Below, piece after piece: positions 21,135 through 29,951 of a DNA stretch of 64,000 bases. The position numbers were made by a program, and so were the translations under genes. Source of the DNA: HGM13006 sp963650135 (GTDB lineage Bacteria; Bacillota; Clostridia; Oscillospirales; Oscillospiraceae); contig CAVJLG010000009.1 of the NCBI GenBank assembly GCA_963650135.1, positions 1-64,000 of the forward strand, in the 5' to 3' direction. The notes below the pieces were generated by a model. The model had not been told where the DNA came from, did not search any database, and saw only the letters and a list, made by a program, of their open reading frames with translations. Every line of letters begins with the position of its first letter. Position 1 is the stretch's first letter.

Positions 21135-22904
21135 TTACTGATAGGCCGCGGCAACGGATGCCACCGCCTGATCGACCATTGCGTCGTACTGGTCAAACTG
21201 CGAAAGATTGTCGTTGGGAATCTGATATTTCATGCGAATGAGCTGGTCAAAAATCCCCGTGGCTTTGATCTGCGACAGGGGAATACTCTGGGCAATGAGT
21301 CCCTTTGCCCCGTCATAGAGCCGGAAGATCACTTCCATCATCCGCAGCATCTTCTCCATGGGCACATAGGTGTCGATGGCATGGAAGGAGTTCTGCTGCA
21401 AAAAGCCCAGGCGAATCACCCGCGCGATCTCAATGGTCAGTTTCTGATCCTCCGGGAGAATGTCCGAGCCGATGAGCTTGACAATCTCATTGAGGCTGGT
21501 TTCTTCCTTCATCACAGCCTGGAGCCGTCCCCGCAGGGTCATAAACTCCGCGCCGTAATGGGCCACATACCAAGGGGTGAGGTCCGTTAAATACTCGGAA
21601 TAGCTGGTGTTCCAGTTGATGGCGGGGAAGTGGCGGGCATAGGCCAGGCTCCGGTCCAGGGCCCAGAACGTGCGAATAAAGCGCTTGGTATTCTGGGTTA
21701 CGGGCTCGGAGAAATCGCCGCCCTGAGGAGATACGGCGCCGATGACCGTAATGCTGCCCTCCCGTCCGGACAGGGTGTCCATATAGCCAGCACGCTCATA
21801 GAATTCGGCCAGCCGGGAGGACAGATACGCCGGGAAGCCCTCTTCCGCAGGCATTTCCTCCAGTCGGCCCGAAATTTCACGCAATGCCTCGGCCCAGCGT
21901 GAGGTGGAGTCCGCCATCATCGCCACATGATAGCCCATATCCCGGTAGTATTCCGCAATGGTCATGCCGGTATAGATGGAAGCTTCTCGGGCCGCCACGG
22001 GCATATTGGAGGTGTTGGCCAGCAGCACCGTCCGGTCCATCAGGGGCTTGCCCGTATGGGGGTCGATGAGCTCAGAGAATTCGTCCAATACCTGGGTCAT
22101 TTCGTTGCCGCGCTCGCCGCAGCCCAAATATACGATCAAGTCCGCATCGGACCATTTGGCCAGCTGGTGCTGGGTAACGGTTTTACCTGCGCCAAAGGGC
22201 CCAGGAATCGCCGCACAGCCGCCCTTGCCCAGGGGAAACAGCGTGTCGATGATGCGCTGACCGGTAACCAGGGGCTGGGTGATGGAACGGCGGGCCTTTA
22301 CCGGGCGGGGCGTGCGGATGGGCCAGGTTTGGGCCAGCTTTAGCTCCAGCAGCTCGCCATTGGGGGTCTTCACCGTGACAATGGTGTCCTCCACGGTATA
22401 GCTGCCGTTTTCCGCCACGGAGACTACGGTGCCGGACTGATCCGGGCGCAGCATGCTCCGGTGGCGAATCACCGGGGTTTCGTCGCACTCGGCATAGACC
22501 TGACCGGGGGAGAGGGTGTCGCCGGGCTTTACGAGAATGGTGACATCCCAGCGCTTTTCCGTATCCAGCGCGGGAATATGAATGCCCCGGCCAATAAATG
22601 CGCCGGTGGCTGCTTCGATTCCCCGAAGCGGGCGGCAAATTCCGTCAAAAATATTATTGAGCAGTCCGGGCCCCAGGGTAATGGACATGGGAGCCCCCTG
22701 AGGAGTCACCGGCATGCCGGGAATCAGCCCCGTGGTGTCCTCATAGACCTGGACGGTGGTTTCGTCGCCCCGGACCGAGACGACCTCGCCAATGAGCCCC
22801 TCCGGCCCAACGCTGACCATATCCATCATCGCCAGGCCCTTGCCGCCCTTGACCGTGACCACCGGGCCGTTGATGCCCTGAATGTAGTAGTTTGTGTTCG
22901 CCAT
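21135..22904 (-). CDS. atpA: V-type ATPase catalytic subunit A
   Basis: ATG 22904 is chosen because AAGGAGG precedes it; the longer frame has no SD. The 589-residue protein has the Walker A motif PGPFGAGKTVTQ (about residue 230), YLGCGERGNEMTQVL, and the non-homologous insert typical of A subunits (about 110-200). ADSTSRWAEALREISGRLEE is diagnostic. This subunit performs ATP hydrolysis or synthesis. Confidence 0.96.
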   Translation of the reverse strand: MANTNYYIQGINGPVVTVKGGKGLAMMDMVSVGPEGLIGEVVSVRGDETTVQVYEDTTGLIPGMPVTPQGAPMSITLGPGLLNNIFDGICRPLRGIEAATGAFIGRGIHIPALDTEKRWDVTILVKPGDTLSPGQVYAECDETPVIRHRSMLRPDQSGTVVSVAENGSYTVEDTIVTVKTPNGELLELKLAQTWPIRTPRPVKARRSITQPLVTGQRIIDTLFPLGKGGCAAIPGPFGAGKTVTQHQLAKWSDADLIVYLGCGERGNEMTQVLDEFSELIDPHTGKPLMDRTVLLANTSNMPVAAREASIYTGMTIAEYYRDMGYHVAMMADSTSRWAEALREISGRLEEMPAEEGFPAYLSSRLAEFYERAGYMDTLSGREGSITVIGAVSPQGGDFSEPVTQNTKRFIRTFWALDRSLAYARHFPAINWNTSYSEYLTDLTPWYVAHYGAEFMTLRGRLQAVMKEETSLNEIVKLIGSDILPEDQKLTIEIARVIRLGFLQQNSFHAIDTYVPMEKMLRMMEVIFRLYDGAKGLIAQSIPLSQIKATGIFDQLIRMKYQIPNDNLSQFDQYDAMVDQAVASVAAAYQ

Positions 22905-22917
22905 AGCTGCCTCCTTC

Positions 22918-23523
22918 TCAGTCGTCTGCCAGGCCAAGCCCAAACAGCTCGGCAAAGTGACCGTCCAGATCGCCCAGGGCCGTGTCATAGCTCTGGTCGG
23001 CCCGGAGCAGCTTGGAATGGCAGTCTACAATCAGTCCGCCCAGGGTAAAGCTTCCCGGCTGAAAGGTCACATGGCGGCCGGGCAGGCACGCTGCCAGGTC
23101 CCGCTGATAGGCCATATCCTGGGGTCGGAGCCAGATGGTGCCGTCATAGGGGTTGCCCAGGGCCTCAAAGGCCTCGACATAGAGCAGTTTGAGATGGGGG
23201 AGATAGTCCTCGGTCTGGGTGAAGGCCAGAATACGCTTCCGCACCTCGTCAAACACCTCGTGGCCGATTTCCTCCCGGCGTGCGGCAATCTGGCGCTTAT
23301 CCGCCATCATGCGCCGGGAAATCTCTCTGCCGGTTTCCGCCTGGATGGCCTCTGCCTTCTGCTGCTTTTCCGTATCCACCCGGCGGCGAATCTCGGATTT
23401 GGCCGCTTCGATTCTTGATTCTCGCTTCTGGGCCACATCGTCCATGATTTTGCCCCGTTCCCTCTGTGCATCCTCCAGGACCAGCTGCCGGAAGCGCTCT
23501 ATTTTTTGATTCATATCAGGCAT
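22918..23523 (-). CDS. atpE: V-type ATPase subunit E (peripheral stalk)
   Basis: ATG 23523 follows AAGGAG at 10 bases. The 201-residue protein has a long charged N-terminal helix (IERFRQLVLEDAQRERGKIM and following) that forms the stator coiled coil with subunit G/H. A compact C-terminal domain follows. Confidence 0.85.
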   Translation of the reverse strand: MPDMNQKIERFRQLVLEDAQRERGKIMDDVAQKRESRIEAAKSEIRRRVDTEKQQKAEAIQAETGREISRRMMADKRQIAARREEIGHEVFDEVRKRILAFTQTEDYLPHLKLLYVEAFEALGNPYDGTIWLRPQDMAYQRDLAACLPGRHVTFQPGSFTLGGLIVDCHSKLLRADQSYDTALGDLDGHFAELFGLGLADD

Positions 23524-23545
23524 ACGCTGTCCACTCCTTCCAAGC

Positions 23546-23854
23546 CTATACCTTGATTCCGATGGCTTCGCGGATGTACCGGGTGATGGAATCCGGCGCG
23601 CGATGGGTATGATGCCGGTCCGGAATCTCCACCAGCAGCGGGCGCATGGCCGTGCGCTTTAAGGCGTCCACCCGATCCGGGCACAGGGCCGAAAGCTTTT
23701 CGTTGATGAGCAGAATGCCGATGGATTCGTCCTGCTCCGCCTGGGCAATGGCGCCCAGGGTTTCCTCTCTGGTCCGGCATAGCACCCCTTCGATGCCCGC
23801 CAGCCTGAGGCCGGTGAGGGTATCGGAATTATCGGAAATCACAAAGTACCGCAT
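23546..23854 (-). CDS. atpF: V-type ATPase subunit F
   Basis: The 102-residue protein begins MRYFVISDNSDTLTGLRLAG, the standard start of subunit F, with GILLINEKL in the middle. Subunit F sits on the central stalk with D. It lies one base from subunit K's stop. Confidence 0.9.
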   Translation of the reverse strand: MRYFVISDNSDTLTGLRLAGIEGVLCRTREETLGAIAQAEQDESIGILLINEKLSALCPDRVDALKRTAMRPLLVEIPDRHHTHRAPDSITRYIREAIGIKV

Positions 23855-23855
23855 C

Positions 23856-24287
23856 TTACATAAAGAGCATCAGCAATGCCACCAGCAGGCCGTACAGCGC
23901 AACGCCCTCGGCCAGGCCCACGAAAATCAGGGCTTTACCGAAGATGCTGTCGTTTTCGCTCATGGCGCCCAGGGCTGCCGCTGCCGCAGAGGATACTGCA
24001 ATACCGCCGCCGATGCCGCTGAGTCCAACCGCCAGTGCAGCGCCGACATATTTGAGGCCCTCCGCCATGCCGCTGGCTGCTGCAGCTGCTGTCTCAGCAT
24101 CCGCTGCCAGTGCAGAGCCGGAGCAAGCAAAGCCGAACACGGTAGCCGCCGCGACCAGCACGAAAAAGCTAAAGCAGTGGGCAATCAGGGGCTTTTTTAC
24201 GGTCTTTCCGGTGCTGTGACGACGGGCGATCCAAATAAGGGGCAGCACAATGGCGGCTGCCAGAAGAAGCATAATTGTAAGTGTCAT
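23856..24287 (-). CDS. atpK: V-type ATPase membrane ring subunit K
   Basis: GGAGG lies eight bases before ATG 24287. The 143-residue proteolipid has four hydrophobic stretches. The last two form the c-type hairpin: a glycine-rich helix (VGLSGIGGGIAVSSAAAAAL) and a helix with the ion-binding Glu (FVGLAEGVALYGLLVALL). The first two stretches do not look like a second copy of that hairpin. Ion choice (Na+ or H+) cannot be fixed from this reading. Confidence 0.9.
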   Translation of the reverse strand: MTLTIMLLLAAAIVLPLIWIARRHSTGKTVKKPLIAHCFSFFVLVAAATVFGFACSGSALAADAETAAAAASGMAEGLKYVGAALAVGLSGIGGGIAVSSAAAAALGAMSENDSIFGKALIFVGLAEGVALYGLLVALLMLFM

Positions 24288-24303
24288 AGTGGTTTCCTCC
24301 ATA

Positions 24304-26220
24304 TCAAAGCTCAATTTTTTTCGTATAGTCAATCACAGCGGGGGTGAATTCCCGGCTGCCGGACTGATAAAAGCGCCCGAACATCTCATAGAACTCCAGA
24401 CGCAGCACCTGAATGCAGACCATCAATCCCTCGATGCCCATGACCAGGATGTTGCCAATGACCAATACCACCGGCGAAGCAGGGTCGCCTGCCAGGGTGT
24501 ATACCACCAGCATCATGCCCGCGTGGCAAATGGCATACGCGCCCACCCGCAGGAAGGATACGGTGTTGGTTACATAGGACAAAATCACTTCAAACATCTC
24601 AAAGAAGTTCTCTGCAATAAATCCGCCGATGGATTCCGGCTTCCAGTCCTTTCGGTGCTCCGCCAGCTTGCCCAAGGGCTCCTGGCAGAACATCACCAGA
24701 ATGGGCAGCAGGATAAACACAATGATATACAGGGGCGTAAACACCTTCACGCCGGTGGTCAGCATCACAACCGCGCCAATCACCACTGCCAGATAGAAGA
24801 TAATGCCCGCCAGGGAGTTGTTGGTAAAGAAGATTTTCTTGATGTCCTTCTGCCGAATGCCGTTTATGATATTGATGACCATCATGCCGACAATCGTGAC
24901 CGCACCCAGCGCCGCAGAAACCACCAATAGCTTTGTGGCGTTGGCACCGGAATCCAGCACATGGAACCCCGGAATCAGATGCTCATAACCAAAGAAGCTG
25001 CCGAACACAAAGCCGAATATGGTAGAAAATACGCCGACGCTTCCTAAGATACCGCCCAGCCACAGGCCCTTGACCTTGTAGAGGAATACGCCCAGGGCAA
25101 TGAGCACCAGGCCCTGTCCCACATCGCCGTACATAATGCCGAACAGGATGGAATAGGTGATGGCCATTAAAAACGTGGGGTCGAATTCGTTATAGGCGGG
25201 CAGACCGTACATCTCCGTAAAGGGCTGGAACAGTCGGGCCCAGAAGTTGTTTTTCAGCTTTACCGGCGGGGTTTCGACTTTTACTGCCGCAGGCGCATCC
25301 TCCGCCAGCATCACATCCGGGAACTGTCCGGCCCGCTGGCGAATGCCCTCCAGCTCCTTGGCGGGAATCCAGCCGCAGAGTAGGAACGTACCGTCCTCGG
25401 TAGCGGCGGCGTATTTTTTGATTTCTCCAGCGGCATACATAAACCGGAGATAGCTGTAGAGTACCAAAACGACCTCGCCGTTTTCCTGCTTCCACCGGGC
25501 ATATTCCGCCTGGGTATCCTGGAGCTGCTGCCGGCAACGCTGGGTATCGGCCTCCAACATCTTGGCGGAATCTTCGGGGGTGCCGGAAACGTGGTTCGTC
25601 AGGCGCATGCGCTCAAAGCCCAAAGAATCCATAAATCGGTCGGATTTAGCCGCCACGCTCTTGGGGGTTACATAGACCAGATAAACGTAATCCTGGCCCA
25701 TTTGGGTGGGGTAGAGGATGATCTCGTCCTTTTCGCCCATTTTGACATTCAGCGAATCAAAGGCCTCACGGAGCATGCGCCCAAAGCGGAAGCGCACATA
25801 GTCCAGATGGTAGATATCCGTCAGATCACTGGGCAGCGCGGCGAATTTTTGCAGATCCTGCACCTCGTGGGTGTTTTCCTCCATCTGCTTTTCCAGCTGT
25901 GCCTGGGTCCCGGCATAATGGCTCTGGGCCTCGGTTAAGGTTTGCAGCTGCCCTTTCGCCGTCTCCAGGGAAAGTCCCGCCGCCCGGAAGTCCCGGAAGG
26001 TGTAGGTAAGATCCATATCCTCCAGCAGCTTTTGTACCATGGTAAGGGGTTCCTGCCATGGATTTGTCCAGGAAATCGGCGCAAGATGCGCGTTTTTCCC
26101 TGCAATGCCCGATGCCTCCACCGGGTGGAACTGCTCGTTGATAAGGCAGGTGCAGATCACATCGTCCAGGGATTCCGTGGGCCCTGCCACCGTGAGCATT
26201 TTCATAGGAACAACAGACAT
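24304..26220 (-). CDS. atpI: V-type ATPase subunit I (membrane stator)
   Basis: ATG 26220 follows AAGAGGTGATGAA; the longer frame has no SD. The 638-residue protein has a cytoplasmic N-terminal half with coiled coils (to about 330) and a membrane half with seven or more helices. LMAITYSILFGIMYGDVGQG and FVGSFFGYEHLIPG-type loops (FVFGSFFGYEHLIPG) mark the family. The ion-path Arg probably lies in TNTVSFLRVGAYAICHAGMM. Confidence 0.93.
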   Translation of the reverse strand: MSVVPMKMLTVAGPTESLDDVICTCLINEQFHPVEASGIAGKNAHLAPISWTNPWQEPLTMVQKLLEDMDLTYTFRDFRAAGLSLETAKGQLQTLTEAQSHYAGTQAQLEKQMEENTHEVQDLQKFAALPSDLTDIYHLDYVRFRFGRMLREAFDSLNVKMGEKDEIILYPTQMGQDYVYLVYVTPKSVAAKSDRFMDSLGFERMRLTNHVSGTPEDSAKMLEADTQRCRQQLQDTQAEYARWKQENGEVVLVLYSYLRFMYAAGEIKKYAAATEDGTFLLCGWIPAKELEGIRQRAGQFPDVMLAEDAPAAVKVETPPVKLKNNFWARLFQPFTEMYGLPAYNEFDPTFLMAITYSILFGIMYGDVGQGLVLIALGVFLYKVKGLWLGGILGSVGVFSTIFGFVFGSFFGYEHLIPGFHVLDSGANATKLLVVSAALGAVTIVGMMVINIINGIRQKDIKKIFFTNNSLAGIIFYLAVVIGAVVMLTTGVKVFTPLYIIVFILLPILVMFCQEPLGKLAEHRKDWKPESIGGFIAENFFEMFEVILSYVTNTVSFLRVGAYAICHAGMMLVVYTLAGDPASPVVLVIGNILVMGIEGLMVCIQVLRLEFYEMFGRFYQSGSREFTPAVIDYTKKIEL

Positions 26221-26231
26221 TTCATCACCTC

Positions 26232-27266
26232 TTATTCCACACCGATGAGCGTAATATAGCGCTCGGGGTCCACCCCATAGCGAATGCACTCAATGATGCT
26301 GATGATATTGCGCAGCTCGATTTCCTTGAGCCCCAAATAGGCAATGGGCGTATACACCGTTGGCTGGGCCGCCCGAAGCTGCCGGAGATGGAACCGATAC
26401 TGCAAGGTATAGAGATAGGCCTCAAGGCCCGTAGGCGTGATAGACCGGAACAGCGAACCATAGGGCCCCGCATAAACCAGATTCAGCGCCGCATCGTAAT
26501 CCTCCGCTGCCAAAAGCTGCTGAACATAGCTGGCCTTTAATTTGGAAGAGCAGGGGAGGGGAAAGCTGTAAAGCTGCACGTCTTCCTGGGAAAAATGCTG
26601 CCGTAGCCGCAGAAACAGCACCAGATTCAGCAGGTCCGTTTCCTCGTCCAGCGACTTTTTTATGATCTTCTTAGTGTCGCCGGTATAATTCCGCGCCAGG
26701 ACCTTATAGAGGTGGGCATAATAGGTCACCAGCAGGATGTTATCCACGAAGGTCATGGACGGCTCCCGCCCATCTGCGGCAATGCTTCGGCTCAGGGCCG
26801 AGGCGTAGATGGTGTCCCGAGCGGCATCGGCGATCTGCCGGAATTCCGTGGCCTGCTGAAGCTCGGTAAGATGCAGGCGGCTTTTGGCAGCCAGTATGGG
26901 CGCCCAGGTGTGTTCCGGCTCCAGCATATGCCGGGAGGAAAGCCGCCGCATTGCCGTTAAAATGGCTTCCTTTTCGGCCCGATAGATGGGAAATCGCATA
27001 AGCTCCTGATCTTCGCCGGTTAAAAAGCTGAAAATCCGCCGGTATTCATTGCGATAGGTGCTGCAAAGGGCGTTTTCCAGCTGCTCCCGATGGATGTCGC
27101 TGACGTTCATTCCTGCCAGCTCCCGCCGATAGCCGGGGTGGGCCTGGAGAAATGACGCCGCCTCGGAAATGGACCGTTTGCTTTTGAGCTGCCGGTAATC
27201 CTCTGGGGTCATGCGGCATCCATACATGGCGCGTACCTTGGCTGCCACCGCAGTGTAGGACGCCAT
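26232..27266 (-). CDS. atpC: V-type ATPase subunit C (d-type socket)
   Basis: The 344-residue all-helical protein (MASYTAVAAKVRAMYGCRMT, YRQLKSKRSISEAASFLQAH) matches the V-type C/AC39 (d) subunit. This subunit caps the membrane ring and receives the D-F shaft. It abuts the previous gene directly, with ATG 27266 next to that gene's stop. Confidence 0.9.
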   Translation of the reverse strand: MASYTAVAAKVRAMYGCRMTPEDYRQLKSKRSISEAASFLQAHPGYRRELAGMNVSDIHREQLENALCSTYRNEYRRIFSFLTGEDQELMRFPIYRAEKEAILTAMRRLSSRHMLEPEHTWAPILAAKSRLHLTELQQATEFRQIADAARDTIYASALSRSIAADGREPSMTFVDNILLVTYYAHLYKVLARNYTGDTKKIIKKSLDEETDLLNLVLFLRLRQHFSQEDVQLYSFPLPCSSKLKASYVQQLLAAEDYDAALNLVYAGPYGSLFRSITPTGLEAYLYTLQYRFHLRQLRAAQPTVYTPIAYLGLKEIELRNIISIIECIRYGVDPERYITLIGVE

Positions 27267-27593
27267 TTATCCAAACTCCTTTCCCACAATGCGCGCAACG
27301 ATGGTGTCCACCCATTCCTCCTTTTTGGCGGCATAGAGTGAATCCACCTGATGGAGCTTTTCCTGGAGGCGGCGATCCAGCAGCTCCAGCTGACGGCTGC
27401 ACGCTTCCTGCTCCATGGCCGCCAGCGCTGCCAGCTCCTGTTGGGCTGTGGCTTCATAGTCTTGGGTCATGGCCTGAATTTCCGCGGCAATGTCCTCCTC
27501 CAGCATGTCCTGGGCCCGCTTTGCGTCCTGGGTGATGGCTTGGGCCTGCTGATCGGTTGCCAGTACCTTTTGGAACAATTCTGCCTGATTCAC
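27267..27593 (-). CDS. V-type ATPase subunit G/H-like peripheral stalk protein
   Basis: GTG 27593 is preferred: a G-run (GGGGGGA) is correctly placed, while the in-frame ATG at 27611 has no SD. The 108-residue product is one long charged helix (AQAITQDAKRAQDMLEEDIA and on, ending WVDTIVARIVGKEFG), as in NtpF/H stator subunits that pair with E. It is the first gene of the operon. Confidence 0.78.
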   Translation of the reverse strand: MNQAELFQKVLATDQQAQAITQDAKRAQDMLEEDIAAEIQAMTQDYEATAQQELAALAAMEQEACSRQLELLDRRLQEKLHQVDSLYAAKKEEWVDTIVARIVGKEFG

Positions 27594-27750
27594 AGAAAAT
27601 CCCCCCTTCATCGTCAAAAATCCCCACACAGAACAGGCTCGGAACGGATTCGGGGTCATGCTGGTGGGGACTCGGTTATTTGGGCTTGCATGGTTTCAAG
27701 CATTTTGTACAAACTGAGCGTGCAATTTTATCGCTCGTTCAGTAAACTTA

Positions 27751-27778
27751 ATTATAGTAGCAAAATTTTAAATTGCAA
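27751..27778 (-). promoter_or_regulatory. Promoter of the V-ATPase operon
   Basis: On the minus strand TTGCAA (27778-27773) and TATAAT (27756-27751) are spaced 16 bp. Confidence 0.65.
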
Positions 27779-27929
27779 GTATCTTCCGTCAAAATATTCC
27801 CAACCCGTAAAAAATCCCGGAAAGTTTGCAGAAAATCCTTCAATCGGTCCGAAAGCGTGAGAAGAATCTCTTTCACGTCCGCCGAAAATTGAATTGTAAA
27901 AATCACTTCCCTTCCGGGAGATTGTCATG

Positions 27930-27976
27930 TATAATATGCATCAAATACAGCACCGGAATTTGTTACATCCGGCGCT
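27930..27976 (+). promoter_or_regulatory. lrp promoter -10 box and downstream dyad
   Basis: TATAAT at 27930-27935 has no good -35 partner. It is followed by an inverted repeat, AGCACCGGA (27949-27957) and TCCGGCGCT (27968-27976), near the expected start site. No T-run follows, so it is more likely a protein site or a leader hairpin than a terminator. Autoregulation by Lrp is plausible (inference). Confidence 0.4.
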
Positions 27977-28027
27977 GCTTGTAAAGCATATTCGCTTACC
28001 ATAAGCTGTTTGAATGGAGGATTTTAT

Positions 28028-28519
28028 ATGGACCCGCGTTCCAAAAAGCTGCTGACGCTGCTGGAAGACGACTGCACCCTGACCCATACCCAGCTGGCCG
28101 CCATGTGCGACACCACCGTTGAGGATATCGACATGCGCATTAAGAGCCTCACCGAAGAGGGGGTAATTCTGGGCTATAAGGCCATGGTCAATTGGGAAAA
28201 GACCTCGGTGGAGGCCGTGGAAGCCCTGATCGAAGTAAAGATCACCCCTCAGCGGGACAAGGGCTTTGACCGGATTGCCCAGCGCATCTATCAGTACGAA
28301 GAGGTGGAAAGCTGTTACCTGATGTCCGGCGGCTATGACCTGACTGTAATTCTCACCGGTCGGACCCTGCGCGAGGTGGCGCTGTTCGTCTCCCAGAAGC
28401 TCTCCACTATCGAGGGCGTTACCAGCACCGCCACCCACTTTATTCTCAAGAAATATAAGCAGAGCAACGTTGTGTTCATCCCCAAGGAGGAGCAGAAAGA
28501 AAGGCTGATTTTCGTATGA
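28028..28519 (+). CDS. Lrp/AsnC-family regulator
   Basis: tggagga precedes ATG 28028. The 163-residue protein has an N-terminal HTH (LTHTQLAAMCDTTVEDIDMR) with IKSLTEEGVILGYKAMVNW, then a RAM ligand domain (ALIEVKITPQRDKGF, VESCYLMSGGYDLTVIL). It overlaps the aminotransferase gene by four bases, so it probably regulates that enzyme in response to an amino acid. Confidence 0.92.
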   Translation: MDPRSKKLLTLLEDDCTLTHTQLAAMCDTTVEDIDMRIKSLTEEGVILGYKAMVNWEKTSVEAVEALIEVKITPQRDKGFDRIAQRIYQYEEVESCYLMSGGYDLTVILTGRTLREVALFVSQKLSTIEGVTSTATHFILKKYKQSNVVFIPKEEQKERLIFV

Positions 28520-29691
28520 TCGACTACAATTCTGTGATCTCCCAGCGGGTGCAGAACATCAAGCCCTCCGGCATTCGGAAGTTCTTCGACATTCTCGAGA
28601 ATATGACCGACGCCATTTCTCTGGGCGTTGGCGAGCCGGATTTCCCAACCCCCTGGCATATCCGCGACGCCGGCATCTATTCGCTGGAGCAGGGCTTCAC
28701 GAAGTATACATCCAACGCCGGTATGACCGATGTGCGCCGGGAGATTTCGAACTATCTAAGCCGCCGGTTTGACCTGCACTATGACTACGACGATCAGATT
28801 CTTGTCACCGTGGGCGGCAGCGAGGGCATCGACTGCGCCATCCGCTGTCTGATCAACCCCGGAGACGAGGTGCTGATTCCCGAGCCCAGCTTTGTATGCT
28901 ATGGGCCCATGGTGTCGCTGGCCTCCGGCGTTCCGGTGCCCATCCAGCTTACCGCCGACAATGAGTTCCGCCTGAGCCCCGAGCAGCTGCTTTCTGCCGT
29001 GACGGACAAGACGAAGGTGTTGGTGCTTCCGTATCCTTCCAACCCCACAGGCGGCATTATGGAGCTTCAGGACCTTAAAAAGCTGGTGCCGATTCTCAAG
29101 GAACGGGGCATTATGGTCCTGTCCGACGAAATCTATGCAGAGCTTACATACGGGCAGAAGCATGTCTCCATGGCGAACATTCCGGAGATGTACGATCAGA
29201 CCATCGTGGTCAACGGCATGAGCAAGTGCTATTCCATGACCGGCTGGCGGCTGGGCTATGTCTGCGGCCCCAAGGAGATTATTGCCCAGATGACCAAGAT
29301 CCATCAGTACGCCATTATGTCCGCCCCTACCACCAGCCAGTATGCGGCGGTAGAAGCGCTTCGGAATGGCGACGAGGACATCGAGGCCATGAAAGAGGAA
29401 TACGACGGCCGCCGCCGCTTCCTGGTGCAGGGGCTTCGGGACCTGGGCCTTGACTGCTTTGAGCCCAAGGGCGCGTTTTATGTGTTCCCATGCATCCGCT
29501 CCACAGGCCTGACCTCCGAGGAATTCTGCGAGCAGCTGTTGGTGCAGCAGAAGGTGGCCTGCATTGCCGGAAACGCGTTCGGCGAGAGCGGCGAGGGCTT
29601 CGTGAGAATGTGCTACGCTGCCAGCATGCACGACCTCCAGGAGGCGCTCACCCGCATCGGCCTTTTCCTTGACACGTTAAAGCAAAAATGA
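28516..29691 (+). CDS. PLP-dependent class I/II aminotransferase
   Basis: The 391-residue enzyme shows the fold-type I pattern: GVGEPDFPTPWHIRDAG, YTSNAGMTDVRREIS, YPSNPTGGIME, VLSDEIYAELTY, and the PLP-lysine segment NGMSKCYSMTGWRLGYVCGP. The C-terminal Arg that binds the substrate carboxylate is in EGFVRMCYA. It belongs to the aspartate/aromatic-type subgroup; the exact amino acid is not decided by the sequence. It is paired with an Lrp regulator. Confidence 0.9.
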   Translation: MIDYNSVISQRVQNIKPSGIRKFFDILENMTDAISLGVGEPDFPTPWHIRDAGIYSLEQGFTKYTSNAGMTDVRREISNYLSRRFDLHYDYDDQILVTVGGSEGIDCAIRCLINPGDEVLIPEPSFVCYGPMVSLASGVPVPIQLTADNEFRLSPEQLLSAVTDKTKVLVLPYPSNPTGGIMELQDLKKLVPILKERGIMVLSDEIYAELTYGQKHVSMANIPEMYDQTIVVNGMSKCYSMTGWRLGYVCGPKEIIAQMTKIHQYAIMSAPTTSQYAAVEALRNGDEDIEAMKEEYDGRRRFLVQGLRDLGLDCFEPKGAFYVFPCIRSTGLTSEEFCEQLLVQQKVACIAGNAFGESGEGFVRMCYAASMHDLQEALTRIGLFLDTLKQK

Positions 29692-29700
29692 TACTTTATA

Positions 29701-29863
29701 AGGGCAATACCACCTCATTGCGTCTGCGGTTTTCAGCCGATCTTTTCCGCCGGAAATTCGTTATTTTTTCTTGACATACACAAAGTATGCCTGCGAAAAA
29801 CTGCCTTTTTCCGACGCAAAATCTCTGGCTGAAAGCTCTTGCCGAATGATGTGGTGTTGCCCT
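29701..29863. repeat. MITE-like inverted-repeat element (163 bp)
   Basis: Terminal repeats AGGGCAATACCACCTCATT (29701-29719) and the reverse complement of 29845-29863 match at 17 of 19 positions. Pairing continues inside: TTTCAGCC and CGGAAA occur in both arms, so most of the unit can fold into one long hairpin. It has no coding capacity. No clear target-site duplication is visible, and this is the only copy I found in the window. Confidence 0.65.
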
Positions 29864-29870
29864 GAAATGA

Positions 29871-29897
29871 GGCACAGGAATTTGCCTGTGTCTTTTT
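29871..29897 (+). terminator. Terminator of the lrp-aminotransferase operon
   Basis: GGCACAGG (29871-29878) pairs with CCTGTGTC (29885-29892, one G-U), then TTTTT. Confidence 0.7.
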
Positions 29898-29951
29898 CAT
29901 TTTCAAACATATTGATTTTAACTTGATCTTTGTTGAAGGAGTGAATAAATC

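Larger units (their letters stand above)
27594..28027. other. Divergent intergenic region between V-ATPase and lrp operons
   Basis: This stretch of more than 400 bases has no convincing gene. Leftward it holds the V-ATPase promoter and a leader of about 150 bases with a small hairpin (GAGCG/CGCTC, 27717-27737). Rightward it holds a TATAAT at 27930-27935 and a 9-bp hairpin at 27949-27976 ahead of lrp. The centre (about 27780-27900) shows nothing I can name. Confidence 0.6.
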
